Positions 35,832 to 45,579 are shown, counted from the stretch's first letter. The stretch: DNA of 64,000 bases from Pontibaca salina (GCF_016307205.1 NZ_JAEIJD010000001.1:434001-498000); one strand, 5' to 3'. The notes: generated by a model not told the origin, from the sequence alone. Numbers and translations are program-made.

Positions 35832-38300
35832 TCAGAAACGCTCCAACAGGCGTTGCAGGTAATCGCGCTCAGTTTTCGAGCGCTCCCCCTCGCCGGAACG
35901 ACGCCGGATTTCGTCCAGCAACTCACGCGCGCGGCGATAGATGTCCTCGCCCTGTAACAAGCCCTGATCCGTTCCCACCGAGCCGCGCTGTCCGGTCTCG
36001 CGACCCAACGGATCGCGCCCATCGGCGCGGCGACTTCCGGCGCCGGTTTCTCCCTCGCCGGGCTGAGTCCGCCGGTTCTGCGCCAGTGCCTCACCCAAAT
36101 CTCGCATCCCTTCGCGCAGCGCTTCCATCGCTTCGGATTGCCGGTCGATCGCACCGGCATAGTCATCCTCGCGCAAGGCAGTTTCGGCGTCGTCCATTGC
36201 CCGTCCGGCCCGCTCAAGCGCCCTGCCGGCTGCATCCCCTTCGGGGCTGCCTTGGGCTGGCAATTGACCCTGCTGGCGGGCCAATTCATCGCGCAATGCC
36301 CGCTGCCGGTCGGCCAAGGTTTGTTCCTGATCCTGCTGGCCATCCCGACCCGGCGCGCCGTTGGGGCCGAACCGGTCTTGCAGATCACGGAATGCCTGAT
36401 CGGACAGACCCTGCTGTTCGCGCAGGGTCTCGGCCAACCCTTCCATCGCCTGCTGCCCCTCGGACGGGCCGCCCTGCCCTTGCGTGACGCGCATATTGTC
36501 CATCATCTGCTGCAATTCCTGCAACGCCTGCTGGGCTTCGGCCATGCGGCCCTGCTCCATCAGTTCCTGAATCCGGTCCATCATGCGTTGCAGATCATCT
36601 TGACCCATCTGGATCGAGTTTTCAGCGTTCTGCTGTTCGTCGCCCTCCTGCGGTTGCTGCTGCGCCAATTGGCGCAGATAGTCCTGTGTGGCGTCGCGCA
36701 GTTCCTGCATCAGGTCGGCAATCTCCTGATCCGAGGCCCCGTTCTTCATCGCCTCGCTAAGCCGTTCCTGCGCGCGGCGCAGCCGCTCCAGCGCATCCCC
36801 CAGATCGCCTTCTTCCAACAGCACTGCAAGATCCCAGAGCGCCGCAGCGATCTCGTCGCGATGCGCCTTGTCCAGTCCGTGATGGGTGAAGGTTTCCAGC
36901 CGCCGCAGGATCACCCGCAGTCGCAGATAGGTGGTTTGTGAGCGAAAGATGTCCTCGGGTCGATGCGACACCGCGCGAAGGATCTGTGCCACTCGAGGCG
37001 CATTGGCCTGCGACCACAACAGATCACGGCGCTGTTCGATCACCGCCGCCGCCATCGGGTCGAAGAACCGTCGCGCCGGCAATGGCGTGGCAAAGGGCGC
37101 GGTTGCCGTGACATGGCCTGCAGCATCATTCGCCGTCAGTGTTATGGTGACTGGCAGATTGGCCCACGGGTGCTGCGAAAAATTCTCAACCAGGGTTTCA
37201 CCAAACTCTGCCCGGTCGCCGGTGATCGGCAGGGGCAGGGGTACGGTGATGTTTTCGCGCGGCTCAGGGTCCGGGATCAGCCCAAAGCGGCGGTCGATCA
37301 TTTCGAGATCCAGCGCGATCACCGCCTGCCCGCCGGTCACGCCGTAATCGTCGCTGGCGCTAAAGGGCAGCGTCATTTCTCCCGAGGCCTCGGCGCTGGC
37401 CGGACCGGCGACGGCAATCTCAGGCGGGATATCCTTGATCACATCTATCGACCACTTGCGCCCGCCGGGGCCGCTGATGCGCAATTCACCATCCCGTTCG
37501 ACGGTAAATTCCTGCTGTGGGTCGGCAGCCGAGGGTATCGCTGCGTCTTCGCCAGTGCGGCCGGAAACCGTCTCGGCCAGCGTCAGCGCCCCCACTTCGC
37601 CATAGAAGCGCAGAATGATCCGGCTGCTTTCTGGCACACTCAAATCAGGTTTATTCAGATCACTTAGGTAGAGTGTCGGCTTTCCGGTATAGCGGGGCGG
37701 TTCGATCCACCCTTCCCAAGTCGGACCGCTGGCCAGTCCGGTGCCGCCACCGGGCACCATTCCGGCCACGGTTCCGACACGCCAGACCGACCCGAACAAC
37801 AGTGCCACCAATAACGCCAGCAGCGCCACATAGCGCAAGGCATAGGGATCGCGTGGAGCCAGCCGCAGGTCAGGCCGCGCAGGCCGGGCCCCCGCTGCCC
37901 GTTGCGCCATACGGGCCTGATGCGCCTGCCAAAGAGCAACCGAGTCCGCATCGCCTGCGCCAATTGCCTGCCTGTCGAGAATTGCGGCGATCGGCCGTCC
38001 GGGGAGGGTTGCATCCAGCCGTGCCAGTGCATCCGTACGGGTGGGCCACTGGAAGCGCCGGATGCCAAGGGCAAAGGTCACGATCAGCCCCAGCACCCCG
38101 ATGACGAAACCGCCCCAGACCAATTCGATGGGCAGATGGTCCTGCAGCCCCAGCATAAGCGCGGCCAGCGCTGCCATCGCCACGGTCATCAATGGCCAGA
38201 ATGCCCGCAAGGCCTGCTCGGCCAGCAGGCCGGCGCGCGTCAGCGCCAGCGGCTGCGCAAGCTTGCGCAGCACCGGGTCTGAACGCGTGGGGTTGGCCAT
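35832..38300 (-). CDS. TIGR02302 (DUF4175) family large membrane protein
   Basis: 822-residue protein I recognise as the TIGR02302/DUF4175 family of alphaproteobacteria. The first 170 residues hold three hydrophobic helices, residues 180-480 form beta-rich extracytoplasmic segments (WEGWIEPPRYTGKPTLYL and similar), and the last 300 residues are Gln/Glu/Met-rich and helical (for example QQMMDNMRVTQGQGG, EALREGMRDLGEAL). Function is not known. ATG 38300 has GGAGAG upstream. It lies 35 bases after lysA on the same strand, so it is probably co-transcribed with lysA. Confidence 0.88.
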   Translation of the reverse strand: MANPTRSDPVLRKLAQPLALTRAGLLAEQALRAFWPLMTVAMAALAALMLGLQDHLPIELVWGGFVIGVLGLIVTFALGIRRFQWPTRTDALARLDATLPGRPIAAILDRQAIGAGDADSVALWQAHQARMAQRAAGARPARPDLRLAPRDPYALRYVALLALLVALLFGSVWRVGTVAGMVPGGGTGLASGPTWEGWIEPPRYTGKPTLYLSDLNKPDLSVPESSRIILRFYGEVGALTLAETVSGRTGEDAAIPSAADPQQEFTVERDGELRISGPGGRKWSIDVIKDIPPEIAVAGPASAEASGEMTLPFSASDDYGVTGGQAVIALDLEMIDRRFGLIPDPEPRENITVPLPLPITGDRAEFGETLVENFSQHPWANLPVTITLTANDAAGHVTATAPFATPLPARRFFDPMAAAVIEQRRDLLWSQANAPRVAQILRAVSHRPEDIFRSQTTYLRLRVILRRLETFTHHGLDKAHRDEIAAALWDLAVLLEEGDLGDALERLRRAQERLSEAMKNGASDQEIADLMQELRDATQDYLRQLAQQQPQEGDEQQNAENSIQMGQDDLQRMMDRIQELMEQGRMAEAQQALQELQQMMDNMRVTQGQGGPSEGQQAMEGLAETLREQQGLSDQAFRDLQDRFGPNGAPGRDGQQDQEQTLADRQRALRDELARQQGQLPAQGSPEGDAAGRALERAGRAMDDAETALREDDYAGAIDRQSEAMEALREGMRDLGEALAQNRRTQPGEGETGAGSRRADGRDPLGRETGQRGSVGTDQGLLQGEDIYRRARELLDEIRRRSGEGERSKTERDYLQRLLERF

Positions 38301-38335
38301 CGAGACTCTCCGTCAGGCCGCAGCGCGCGATTGCG

Positions 38336-39601
38336 TTACAGCCACTCCGGGATAGTATCGCGATTCATCATTTCGTCAAAGGTCGGCCGTCGGCGAATTA
38401 CCGCGAACTGATCGCCCTTGACCAGAACCTCGGGGATCAACGGGCGGGCGTTATATTCGCTGGCCATCACCGCGCCATAGGCGCCGGCACTGCGAAAGGC
38501 GATCAGATCGTCCGCCTTCAGAACCGGCAAATTGCGTTGACGCGCAAAGGTGTCGCCGCTTTCGCAAACCGGACCAACGACATCATAAGGTTGCTGTGGT
38601 GTGCCCGGCGCAGGTTCGATCACCGGGACGATTTCATGATAGGCATCATACATCGCGGGCCGGATCAGGTCATTCATTGCACCATCCACGATCAGGAAAT
38701 CACGACCTTCGCCGGATTTCAGGTAAATCACCTTGCTGACCATGATTCCGGCATTGCCGGCAATCAGCCGCCCTGGCTCGATCTGGATTTCGCAACCAAG
38801 ATGGCCCAGCACACGCTTGACCATCTCGCCATATTCCACTGGCAGCGGCGGCGCTTCGTTTGAGCGCTCATAGGGGATACCCAGCCCGCCGCCCAGATCC
38901 AACCGCCTGATATCGTGCCCTTCGGCGCGCAATGTCTCGGTCAGAGCGGCCAGTTTGGTATAGGCCTGCTCGAACGGGGCGAGATCGGTCAACTGGCTGC
39001 CGATATGCATGTCGATGCCAACCACCTCTAGCCCCGGCAGCCGCGCCGCATGGGCGTAGACCGCGGAAGCACGCGAGATCGGAATGCCGAACTTGTTTTC
39101 CGACTTGCCGGTCGAAATCTTGGCATGGGTTTTCGCATCAACGTCGGGGTTTACCCGGACAGTGATCGGCGCAACCACGCCCAGCTCCAGCGCGACGGCG
39201 TTAAGCGTCTCCATCTCGGGCTCGGATTCGATGTTGAACTGAAGGATCCCGCCCTGCAAGGCAACGCGCATTTCCTCGGCGGTCTTGCCAACGCCAGAAA
39301 ATACGATGCGCTCCCCCGGCACTCCGGCGGCACGGGCGCGAAGATATTCGCCCTGACTCACCACATCCATTCCTGCGCCGACATCAGCCAGCGTTTTCAG
39401 GATTGCCATATTTCCAGCCGCTTTCATCGCATAGCAGACCAGATGGTCCATGCCGCTCAGCGCCTCGTTGAACAGGTGATAATGGCGCAGCAGGGTCGCG
39501 GTGGAGTATAAATAAAACGGCGTGCCGACTTGCGCCGCGATTTCGGCGACCGGTACGTCCTCGGCGTACAATGCGCCGTTGCGATAGAGAAAATGATCCA
39601 T
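38336..39601 (-). CDS. lysA: Diaminopimelate decarboxylase
   Basis: Last step of lysine synthesis: meso-diaminopimelate to lysine plus CO2. The 421-residue fold-type III PLP enzyme has the cofactor lysine K60 in YAMKAAGN, the HIGSQLTD motif, the glycine-rich phosphate-binding LDLGGGLGIPY, EPGRLIAGNAG, and the catalytic-Cys motif GPVCESGDTFA of DAP decarboxylases (in contrast to CDSAD of the ornithine enzyme at 12-13 kb). It is in line with argH, the small lipoprotein and DUF2834 upstream and TIGR02302 downstream, probably one transcript. Confidence 0.96.
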   Translation of the reverse strand: MDHFLYRNGALYAEDVPVAEIAAQVGTPFYLYSTATLLRHYHLFNEALSGMDHLVCYAMKAAGNMAILKTLADVGAGMDVVSQGEYLRARAAGVPGERIVFSGVGKTAEEMRVALQGGILQFNIESEPEMETLNAVALELGVVAPITVRVNPDVDAKTHAKISTGKSENKFGIPISRASAVYAHAARLPGLEVVGIDMHIGSQLTDLAPFEQAYTKLAALTETLRAEGHDIRRLDLGGGLGIPYERSNEAPPLPVEYGEMVKRVLGHLGCEIQIEPGRLIAGNAGIMVSKVIYLKSGEGRDFLIVDGAMNDLIRPAMYDAYHEIVPVIEPAPGTPQQPYDVVGPVCESGDTFARQRNLPVLKADDLIAFRSAGAYGAVMASEYNARPLIPEVLVKGDQFAVIRRRPTFDEMMNRDTIPEWL

Positions 39602-39647
39602 AGGGCGGAATTAGGAGAAACCGCGCTCAGGATCAAATGGTTTCCGC

Positions 39648-39965
39648 TCAGTGCACCGGCCGCGTGCGCAAAAACAGATAAAGCGGCAGGCCGCACCCGA
39701 TTCCCATCACCAGGGTCGCCGGAATGGCGATTAGCGCAATCCAGTTACGCCGCACGGCAATTTCCGCTAAAACCCAGACCGTTAGGGTAACAACGGCCAA
39801 CGCCAGTTCCCAGGCCAGGCCACCATTTGCTGCACCGACGCGCAAAGGATTGGCCAGATGAGAAACATCAAATCCGCCTTCAAGCGCCCAGCGACCGAAC
39901 CAGTACAGCGAATGCACCGCCCCCAAAACCGCAAGCGCCAAGTAAATCTTGCGCAATCCGGACAT
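39648..39965 (-). CDS. DUF2834-like small membrane protein
   Basis: 105-residue protein with three hydrophobic helices: KIYLALAVLGAVHSLYWFG, LALAVVTLTVWVLAEIAV and LIAIPATLVMGIGCGLPLYL. The pattern (first helix ending in W-F, then a loop, then ending PLYLFLRTR) matches DUF2834, a family of unknown function. ATG 39965 shares a base with the stop of the tiny lipoprotein gene (TGATG), so translation is coupled; a GTG one codon earlier is the alternative. It sits between that gene and lysA. Confidence 0.78.
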   Translation of the reverse strand: MSGLRKIYLALAVLGAVHSLYWFGRWALEGGFDVSHLANPLRVGAANGGLAWELALAVVTLTVWVLAEIAVRRNWIALIAIPATLVMGIGCGLPLYLFLRTRPVH

Positions 39966-40144
39966 CACAAGCCGACATAAAGCGATACCGGACCCTGATG
40001 CATTCCGACATTTCCACGCGCATGCACTCCGCCCCCCGCCGAAACGCCAAGTCCGGCGCTCATCGTCGGTCGAACCGGATCGCCGTCAACGCCGCAACTT
40101 GCCAGCAACAATGCTGCGAACAGGAGCCCTATGCTTGATTTCAT
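39965..40144 (-). CDS. Tiny lipoprotein between argH and DUF2834
   Basis: 59-residue ORF. It opens with MKSSIGLLFAALLLASCGVD: a short charged start, a hydrophobic stretch and the lipobox LASC, so signal peptidase II would leave a mature lipoprotein of about 43 residues starting at Cys17. The rest is Gly/Val-rich with the end GPVSLYVGL. Small lipoproteins of this kind in the argH-lysA gap are a recurrent feature in Rhodobacterales, as far as I recall. The ATG has AGGAGG-like GGAGGG about 7 bases upstream. Function is unknown; the gene is easily missed because of its length. Confidence 0.75.
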   Translation of the reverse strand: MKSSIGLLFAALLLASCGVDGDPVRPTMSAGLGVSAGGGVHARGNVGMHQGPVSLYVGL

Positions 40145-40198
40145 GTTCAGCCCTCCTGAACCGACGCTAGCGCCGAACTGCCGCGCTGTCAGCGCAAT

Positions 40199-41590
40199 TC
40201 AACCCAGCCGCTCTTGCCAGGCCGCGATTTGTGCACGCACCTGTGTCGGTGCCGTACCGCCATAGGATACCCGCGAATTGACCGAGTTTTCCACGCCCAG
40301 CACGTCGAAAACATCGGGTGTGATCGCCGCATGAACCGTCTGCATGTCCGCAAGCGTCAAGTCGGGCAGGTCGCAGTTTTTCTTTTCCGCCAGCGCGACA
40401 AGTGCGCCTGTGACGTGGTGGGCATCCCGAAACGGCAGGTTCAACACCCGCACCAGCCAATCGGCCAAATCAGTCGCTGTCGAAAAGCCGCTGCCAGCAG
40501 CGGCCGCCAGCGCTTCGCGATTGGCGGTCATGTCGCGCACCATGCCCTCCATCGCCGCCAGCGCCAGCATCAGCGAATCGGCGGCGTCGAAAACCTGTTC
40601 CTTGTCCTCTTGCATGTCCTTGGAATAGGCCAGTGGCAGCCCTTTCATCACCATCATCAGCGCCGTGTTCGCACCGAAGATCCGCCCCACCTTGGCACGG
40701 ATCAGTTCGGCCGCATCGGGATTCTTCTTCTGCGGCATGATGCTGGACCCGGTCGAAAAACGATCCGACAGGGTGACGAATCGAAACTGCGCGCTGGACC
40801 AGATCACCAATTCCTCGGCCATGCGCGACAGGTGCATGGCGCAAATCGACGCGACCGACAGAAACTCCAGCGCGAAATCGCGATCGCTGACCGCATCCAG
40901 ACTATTGGCGGCAGGCCGGTCGAAACCCAGCGCGCGAGCCGTCATATCGCGGTCGATCGGAAACGATGTGCCCGCCAGCGCGGCGGCACCCAAGGGACAT
41001 TCATTCATCCGCGTGCGCGCATCGCGCACCCGCGACAGGTCCCGCCCGAACATCTCGACATAGGCCATCATATGGTGGCCCCATGTCACCGGTTGTGCGG
41101 TTTGTAGATGCGTGAACCCCGGCATCACCCAATCGGCCCCGGCCTCGGCCTGTCCCAGCAAGGCGCGAATCAGCGCCAGCAGGCCCGCTTCGGTGGCGTC
41201 TAGCTGGTCGCGCACCCACAGTTTGAAATCGGTCGCCACCTGATCATTGCGCGACCGGGCCGTGTGCAGACGCCCTGCCGGCTCGCCGATGAGCTCTTTC
41301 AGCCGCGCCTCGACATTCATGTGGATATCTTCCAGCGCGGTCGAGAACTGGAACGTACCGCTCTCGATTTCCGACAAAACCGTGAGCAGCCCTTCCCTGA
41401 TCGCCTCGGCATCGCTATCGTTGATAACGCCTGTCGCGGCCAGCATCGCCGCATGGGCCCTTGAGCCTGCGATATCCTGCGCCGCCATCCGCTGATCATA
41501 ACCGATCGAGGCGTTGATCGCCTCCATGATCGCGTCAGGTCCGGCGGCGAAACGGCCGCCCCACATTTGGTTCGAGGTCTTGTTTGCCAT
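40199..41590 (-). CDS. argH: Argininosuccinate lyase
   Basis: Last step of arginine synthesis: argininosuccinate to arginine plus fumarate. The 463-residue protein belongs to the fumarase/aspartase superfamily and has the [16 protein letters not shown] signature with its catalytic Ser, the early [20 protein letters not shown] and the [13 protein letters not shown] segment. ATG 41590 ([14 protein letters not shown]) is the family start; a 48-codon longer frame overlaps the divergent gene and is rejected. The divergent thioredoxin-like gene starts only 22 bases away, so promoters overlap the coding starts. Confidence 0.96.
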   Translation of the reverse strand: MANKTSNQMWGGRFAAGPDAIMEAINASIGYDQRMAAQDIAGSRAHAAMLAATGVINDSDAEAIREGLLTVLSEIESGTFQFSTALEDIHMNVEARLKELIGEPAGRLHTARSRNDQVATDFKLWVRDQLDATEAGLLALIRALLGQAEAGADWVMPGFTHLQTAQPVTWGHHMMAYVEMFGRDLSRVRDARTRMNECPLGAAALAGTSFPIDRDMTARALGFDRPAANSLDAVSDRDFALEFLSVASICAMHLSRMAEELVIWSSAQFRFVTLSDRFSTGSSIMPQKKNPDAAELIRAKVGRIFGANTALMMVMKGLPLAYSKDMQEDKEQVFDAADSLMLALAAMEGMVRDMTANREALAAAAGSGFSTATDLADWLVRVLNLPFRDAHHVTGALVALAEKKNCDLPDLTLADMQTVHAAITPDVFDVLGVENSVNSRVSYGGTAPTQVRAQIAAWQERLG

Positions 41591-41611
41591 GTTCTGCACC
41601 CGGAGAATGAT

Positions 41612-42178
41612 ATGCGTCTGTTTCGTTTCCTGATCCTTTATATGGCCCTTGCGGTCGGTGCAAATACCGCACTGGCTGATTCCGCCTCGCTTGAGGCGCT
41701 GCGCGAAGGCGATATGAGAAAGCTGAATATCCACAGCACAGCACAGCCGGTTTCCGACCTGCCCTTCGACTTGGCCGATGGCGCAGGCACCGCGACACTA
41801 GCGGATTGGCAGGGCAAATGGGTGGTGCTGAACTTCTGGGCGACATGGTGCGCGCCCTGCCGCAAGGAAATGCCGCATCTTTCGGCGCTGCAAAGCGAAT
41901 TTGGCGGTGACTCATTCGAGGTACTGACGCTGGCCAGTGGGCCGAACTCACCAACCGGGATCAAGAAGTTTCTGGATGAAATCGATGTCGACAATCTGCC
42001 GCGTCATCAAGACCCCAGGCAGGCCGTGTCACGCGACATGGGCGTTCTGGGCCTGCCAATCACCGTCATCCTGAACCCCGCAGGAAAGGAAATCGCCCGC
42101 CTGCAAGGCGATGCAGACTGGCATTCGGAGAGCGCCCGGGCAATCATCGCGCATCTGATCAATCAAGACACCAACTGA
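41612..42178 (+). CDS. TlpA-like thioredoxin-fold protein, periplasmic
   Basis: Thiol-disulfide exchange protein of 188 residues. It has a signal sequence ([19 protein letters not shown]), so it should act in the periplasm, possibly anchored. The redox motif is WCAPC at C80/C83 in [17 protein letters not shown], and the cis-Pro loop is GLPITVIL. Related TlpA/ResA proteins keep cysteines reduced for cytochrome maturation, but no cytochrome gene is nearby. ATG 41612 is chosen for the CGGAGA site 7 bases before it. It is divergent from argH. Confidence 0.9.
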   Translation: MRLFRFLILYMALAVGANTALADSASLEALREGDMRKLNIHSTAQPVSDLPFDLADGAGTATLADWQGKWVVLNFWATWCAPCRKEMPHLSALQSEFGGDSFEVLTLASGPNSPTGIKKFLDEIDVDNLPRHQDPRQAVSRDMGVLGLPITVILNPAGKEIARLQGDADWHSESARAIIAHLINQDTN

Positions 42179-42454
42179 CACCCTCACCTGTAGCGCTGAT
42201 GGTCTGATCCTGCCTGAGCGGCGCGACGTTCTGGCACGGTCAACCGGCGGGGCCAGCACGGCCGATGGCACGCCCTGCCAAAGCTGAACAGGCCAAACTC
42301 AACAGAACCGCCCCCTCTACTTCCCTCTACGCTCGGCAATCTTCTGCCAATCGGCGGCCCGGTTGCGATTTCGGTTGATCGCAGCAGCGAAAATGCGGAT
42401 ATCCCTGCAACAAACTACAAAAACAACGCTCCGCGCCGTCGGAATGAGGGACGT

Positions 42455-42679
42455 ATGTATCGGAAACTGCTAACTTTTTCCATTGTCACGATGATGGGCA
42501 TGGGCTGTGCATCAGCCTATGCATCGATCAGCACCACGGTCGATGCTCAGGGCTATCTGCGCGAACCTTTTTATCTGATACCCTTGGGATATCTGTTTCT
42601 CTGCGCGGGCTTGGGCGGCATCGTCATCACCCTTTTGCGCGGGGCCCTAGCGCGTCTGGTGCAGCCTTACACGCCTTAA
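42455..42679 (+). CDS. Small membrane protein of unknown function
   Basis: 74-residue ORF with an N-terminal signal-like helix (LTFSIVTMMGMGCASAYA), a short loop, and a second helix (LGYLFLCAGLGGIVITLL) followed by basic residues. The ATG has GAGGGA about 5 bases upstream, which supports translation. The stop overlaps the tag stop in the convergent orientation (shared TTAA). I do not recognise a family. The 276 bases upstream (42179-42454) have no gene I can support. Confidence 0.6.
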   Translation: MYRKLLTFSIVTMMGMGCASAYASISTTVDAQGYLREPFYLIPLGYLFLCAGLGGIVITLLRGALARLVQPYTP

Positions 42680-43233
42680 GCCAGCTCACTATGGCGCGGG
42701 CAGGTGACAATGTGGTCGTTCACCATGCCCACCGCTTGCATGAACGCGTAGACAGTCGTCGGTCCGCAAAACCCAAAGCCGGCCTTTTTCAAATCTTTTG
42801 ATATCTGTATCGAAAGCGGCGTAAAGGCCGGAATTTCTGCCGAACTCGTCCACGCGTTTTGCACCGGATGTCCTTCGACATAACGCCATAGAAACCTTTG
42901 AAAACCCTGTGTCCGTTCGATTTCCTGCCAGGCTCTGGCGTTTCGGATTGCGGCTTCGATCTTGCCCCGATGGCGGATGATTCCCGGGTTCTCGAGCAAT
43001 CGCTGCACCTCGCGCTCGCCCCATGTCGCGATGATTTGCGGATTGAACCCGGCAAAGGCCGCCCGGAAATTCTCGCGTTTTCTCAGAATCGTGATCCAGC
43101 TCAGCCCGGCCTGAAAGCTTTCCAGCACAAGCATTTCCCATAGCGCGCGACTATCGCGCTCGGGCACGCCCCATTCGGTATCGTGATAATCTATATAGAG
43201 CTGTTCGGGCCCGGCCCAGCCACACCGTTCCAT
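42676..43233 (-). CDS. tag: DNA-3-methyladenine glycosylase I
   Basis: Constitutive Tag-type glycosylase that removes 3-methyladenine from alkylated DNA. It is 185 residues long. The zinc-binding residues C4 and H17 lie in MERCGWAG and DYHDTEWG, and the C-terminal pair is in DHIVTCPRH. The helix-hairpin-helix region and the aromatic pocket (LESFQAGLSWITILRKRENF) match the family. It is a single-gene unit, convergent with the small membrane protein. Confidence 0.95.
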   Translation of the reverse strand: MERCGWAGPEQLYIDYHDTEWGVPERDSRALWEMLVLESFQAGLSWITILRKRENFRAAFAGFNPQIIATWGEREVQRLLENPGIIRHRGKIEAAIRNARAWQEIERTQGFQRFLWRYVEGHPVQNAWTSSAEIPAFTPLSIQISKDLKKAGFGFCGPTTVYAFMQAVGMVNDHIVTCPRHSELA

Positions 43234-43306
43234 CGCGCACCTTCCACGTGATCAGGCAATGCGGGCGCCAAACTGCCCTAGCAACGAATCGCTAATGCAC
43301 CCTATC

Positions 43307-43318
43307 CTGCCATTGCAG
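43307..43318. promoter_or_regulatory. PhaR-like dyad CTGC-N4-GCAG upstream of phaA
   Basis: CTGCCATTGCAG is an exact CTGC-N4-GCAG, the dyad I recall as reported for the PHB regulator PhaR in Paracoccus. It is 147 bases upstream of the phaA start, with a second CTGC/GCAG cluster near 43350. No PhaR gene is in the window. Confidence 0.4.
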
Positions 43319-43465
43319 AGATTGTATGCGCAGTCACTATCTGCAGCAGCCGATACAGTCGCTGTTGCTGACCCTGAGACAATCCAGTAAGCCGGGAGGG
43401 CAAGATTCGAAGGATTCGATAGCAAAGCGCGCAACTTTCTTACTTACCCGCCAAAGGAATCATCC

Positions 43466-44641
43466 ATGACAAATGTAGTTATCGCATCAGCGGCCCGTAC
43501 TGGGGTCGGCAGTTTTATCGGCAGCTTCGCCAACACTCCGGCGCATGATCTGGGCGCCGCCGTGCTGGAAGCGGTCGTCGCGCGGGCCGGTGTCGATAAA
43601 TCCGAAGTCAGCGAAACCATTCTGGGTCAGGTTCTGACCGCCGCACAAGGCCAGAACCCCGCGCGTCAGGCCCATATCAATGCCGGTCTGCCGCAAGAAA
43701 GCGCCGCTTGGCTTATCAATCAGGTCTGCGGGTCGGGTCTGCGCTCGGTGGCTTTGGGGGCGCAGCATATCCAGTTGGGAGATGCCGAGATCATTGCCGC
43801 CGGCGGACAGGAAAACATGTCGATGTCGGCCCATGCCGCGAATCTGCGCCAAGGGCACAAGATGGGCGACATGAAATATGTCGACACAATGATCCGTGAC
43901 GGGCTGTGGGATGCCTTCAATGGCTATCACATGGGTAACACCGCCGAGAATGTTGCCGAAAAATGGCAAATCAGCCGCGAACAACAGGACGAGTTCGCTG
44001 TCGCGAGCCAGAACAAGGCCGAAGCTGCGCAGAAAGAAGGCAAGTTCAAAGACGAGATCATTCCTTTCTCCATCAAGACCCGCAAAGGCGAGACGGTGAT
44101 GGAGACGGACGAATATATCCGCCACGGTGCCAGCATCGAAACAATGCAGAAGCTGCGCCCGGCCTTCACCAAGGACGGCACGGTGACCGCGGCCAATGCC
44201 TCAGGGCTGAACGACGGTGCTGCCGCTGTACTGCTGATGAGCGCGGACAACGCTGAAAAACGCGGGATCGAACCGCTGGCGCGCATCGTGTCCTATGCAA
44301 CCGTCGGCCTTGACCCGTCGATCATGGGCGTCGGCCCTATCGGCGCCAGCCGTAAAGCGCTGGAAAAGGCCGGATGGAAGCCCGAAGATCTGGATCTGGT
44401 CGAGGCCAACGAGGCCTTTGCCGCGCAAGCCTGCGCCGTCAATAAAGATATGGGCTGGGATCCCACCGTCGTGAACGTGAACGGCGGGGCCATCGCCATT
44501 GGCCACCCAATCGGCGCATCGGGCGCGCGCATCCTGAACACCCTCGTGTTCGAAATGAAGCGCCGCAACGCCAAACGCGGTCTGGCGACGCTGTGTATCG
44601 GTGGCGGCATGGGTGTCGCCATGTGCGTCGAACGCCCCTGA
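43466..44641 (+). CDS. phaA: Acetyl-CoA C-acetyltransferase (PHB-type beta-ketothiolase)
   Basis: Condenses two acetyl-CoA to acetoacetyl-CoA, the entry to PHB and to the ethylmalonyl-CoA pathway. It is 391 residues long. Nucleophile C88 lies in [15 protein letters not shown]347 in [16 protein letters not shown], and the acid-base Cys C377 in [16 protein letters not shown] lies upstream of the ATG. A strong terminator follows it, yet phaB is only 145 bases away, so phaB may have its own promoter or rely on read-through. Confidence 0.97.
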   Translation: MTNVVIASAARTGVGSFIGSFANTPAHDLGAAVLEAVVARAGVDKSEVSETILGQVLTAAQGQNPARQAHINAGLPQESAAWLINQVCGSGLRSVALGAQHIQLGDAEIIAAGGQENMSMSAHAANLRQGHKMGDMKYVDTMIRDGLWDAFNGYHMGNTAENVAEKWQISREQQDEFAVASQNKAEAAQKEGKFKDEIIPFSIKTRKGETVMETDEYIRHGASIETMQKLRPAFTKDGTVTAANASGLNDGAAAVLLMSADNAEKRGIEPLARIVSYATVGLDPSIMGVGPIGASRKALEKAGWKPEDLDLVEANEAFAAQACAVNKDMGWDPTVVNVNGGAIAIGHPIGASGARILNTLVFEMKRRNAKRGLATLCIGGGMGVAMCVERP

Positions 44642-44655
44642 CCCCCGAAACACCG

Positions 44656-44681
44656 AAAAGGCGCCAGCTGGCGCCTTTTTT
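44656..44681 (+). terminator. Rho-independent terminator after phaA
   Basis: AAAAGGCGCC pairs with GGCGCCTTTT around a 4-base loop and continues into a T tract, 14 bases after the phaA stop. It is a strong intrinsic terminator that separates phaA from phaB. Confidence 0.9.
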
Positions 44682-44714
44682 CTCTGCCTTGGGACAATCG
44701 GCGAAAATAGGCTG

Positions 44715-44729
44715 CGCAACATTGTTGCG
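44715..44729. promoter_or_regulatory. 15-bp dyad upstream of phaB
   Basis: CGCAACA-T-TGTTGCG, a perfect dyad with a one-base centre, 57-72 bases upstream of the phaB ATG and after the phaA terminator. It is a candidate operator for separate control of phaB. The regulator is unknown. Confidence 0.45.
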
Positions 44730-44786
44730 GGTGCACGATCGTCCCGATAACATCATTTCCGACACGCAATCTGACAGGAGAGACAA

Positions 44787-45509
44787 ATGGCAAGAATTGC
44801 ACTCGTCACCGGCGGCAGCCGGGGTATCGGCGCCGCGATTTCCAAGGCGCTGAAGGACGACGGCTATACCGTCGCCGCGACCTATGCAGGCAATGACGAG
44901 GCCGCCAGCAAGTTCAGTGAAGAAACCGGCATCAAGACCTATAAATGGAATGTGGCGGACTATAACGAAAGCAAGGCGGGCATCGCAAAGGTCGAATCCG
45001 AACTCGGCCCGATCGAAGTGGTCGTGGCGAATGCGGGAATCACCCGTGACGCGCCGTTCCATCGGATGACCCCCGAGCAGTGGAACGAGGTAATCGATAC
45101 CAACCTGACGGGCGTGTTCAACACCATTCATCCGATTTGGCCCGGCATGCGCGAGCGCAAGTTCGGCCGTGTCATCGTGATCAGTTCGATCAACGGACAA
45201 AAAGGCCAATTCGCGCAGGTTAACTATGCCGCGACCAAAGCGGGCGATCTGGGGATCGTGAAATCGCTGGCGCAGGAAGGCGCGCGCGCAGGCATCACTG
45301 CCAACGCAATCTGCCCCGGTTACATTGCCACCGAGATGGTCATGGCGGTACCGGAAAAGGTACGCGAAAGCATCATTGGGCAAATCCCTGCCGGCCGTTT
45401 GGGTGAGCCCGAGGAAATTGCCCGCTGCGTGGTGTTTCTGGCCTCTGATGATGCGGGTTTCATCAACGGTTCAACAATCTCGGCGAATGGCGCACAATTC
45501 TTCGCCTGA
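44787..45509 (+). CDS. phaB: Acetoacetyl-CoA reductase
   Basis: NADPH-dependent short-chain dehydrogenase that reduces acetoacetyl-CoA to (R)-3-hydroxybutyryl-CoA. It has 240 residues, the PhaB length. The cofactor motif is VTGGSRGIGAAI at 7-18, the catalytic Ser is in VISSINGQKGQ, and Y147 and K151 are in NYAATKAG. The end GSTISANGAQFF matches PhaB. CAGGAG precedes the ATG. No PHB synthase gene is in the window, so polymerisation is encoded elsewhere. Confidence 0.96.
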   Translation: MARIALVTGGSRGIGAAISKALKDDGYTVAATYAGNDEAASKFSEETGIKTYKWNVADYNESKAGIAKVESELGPIEVVVANAGITRDAPFHRMTPEQWNEVIDTNLTGVFNTIHPIWPGMRERKFGRVIVISSINGQKGQFAQVNYAATKAGDLGIVKSLAQEGARAGITANAICPGYIATEMVMAVPEKVRESIIGQIPAGRLGEPEEIARCVVFLASDDAGFINGSTISANGAQFFA

Positions 45510-45549
45510 TATTTGCCCGAGGATCTGTGCAAGCGAATAACTCAGCAAA

Positions 45550-45579
45550 AATGGCCGGTCCCATATCGGATCGGCCATT
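45550..45579 (+). terminator. Possible terminator after phaB
   Basis: AATGGCCG pairs with CGGCCATT around a 14-base loop, 41 bases after the phaB stop. No clear T tract follows, so confidence is moderate. The remaining 190 bases up to the DUF465 gene hold no supportable gene. Confidence 0.5.
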
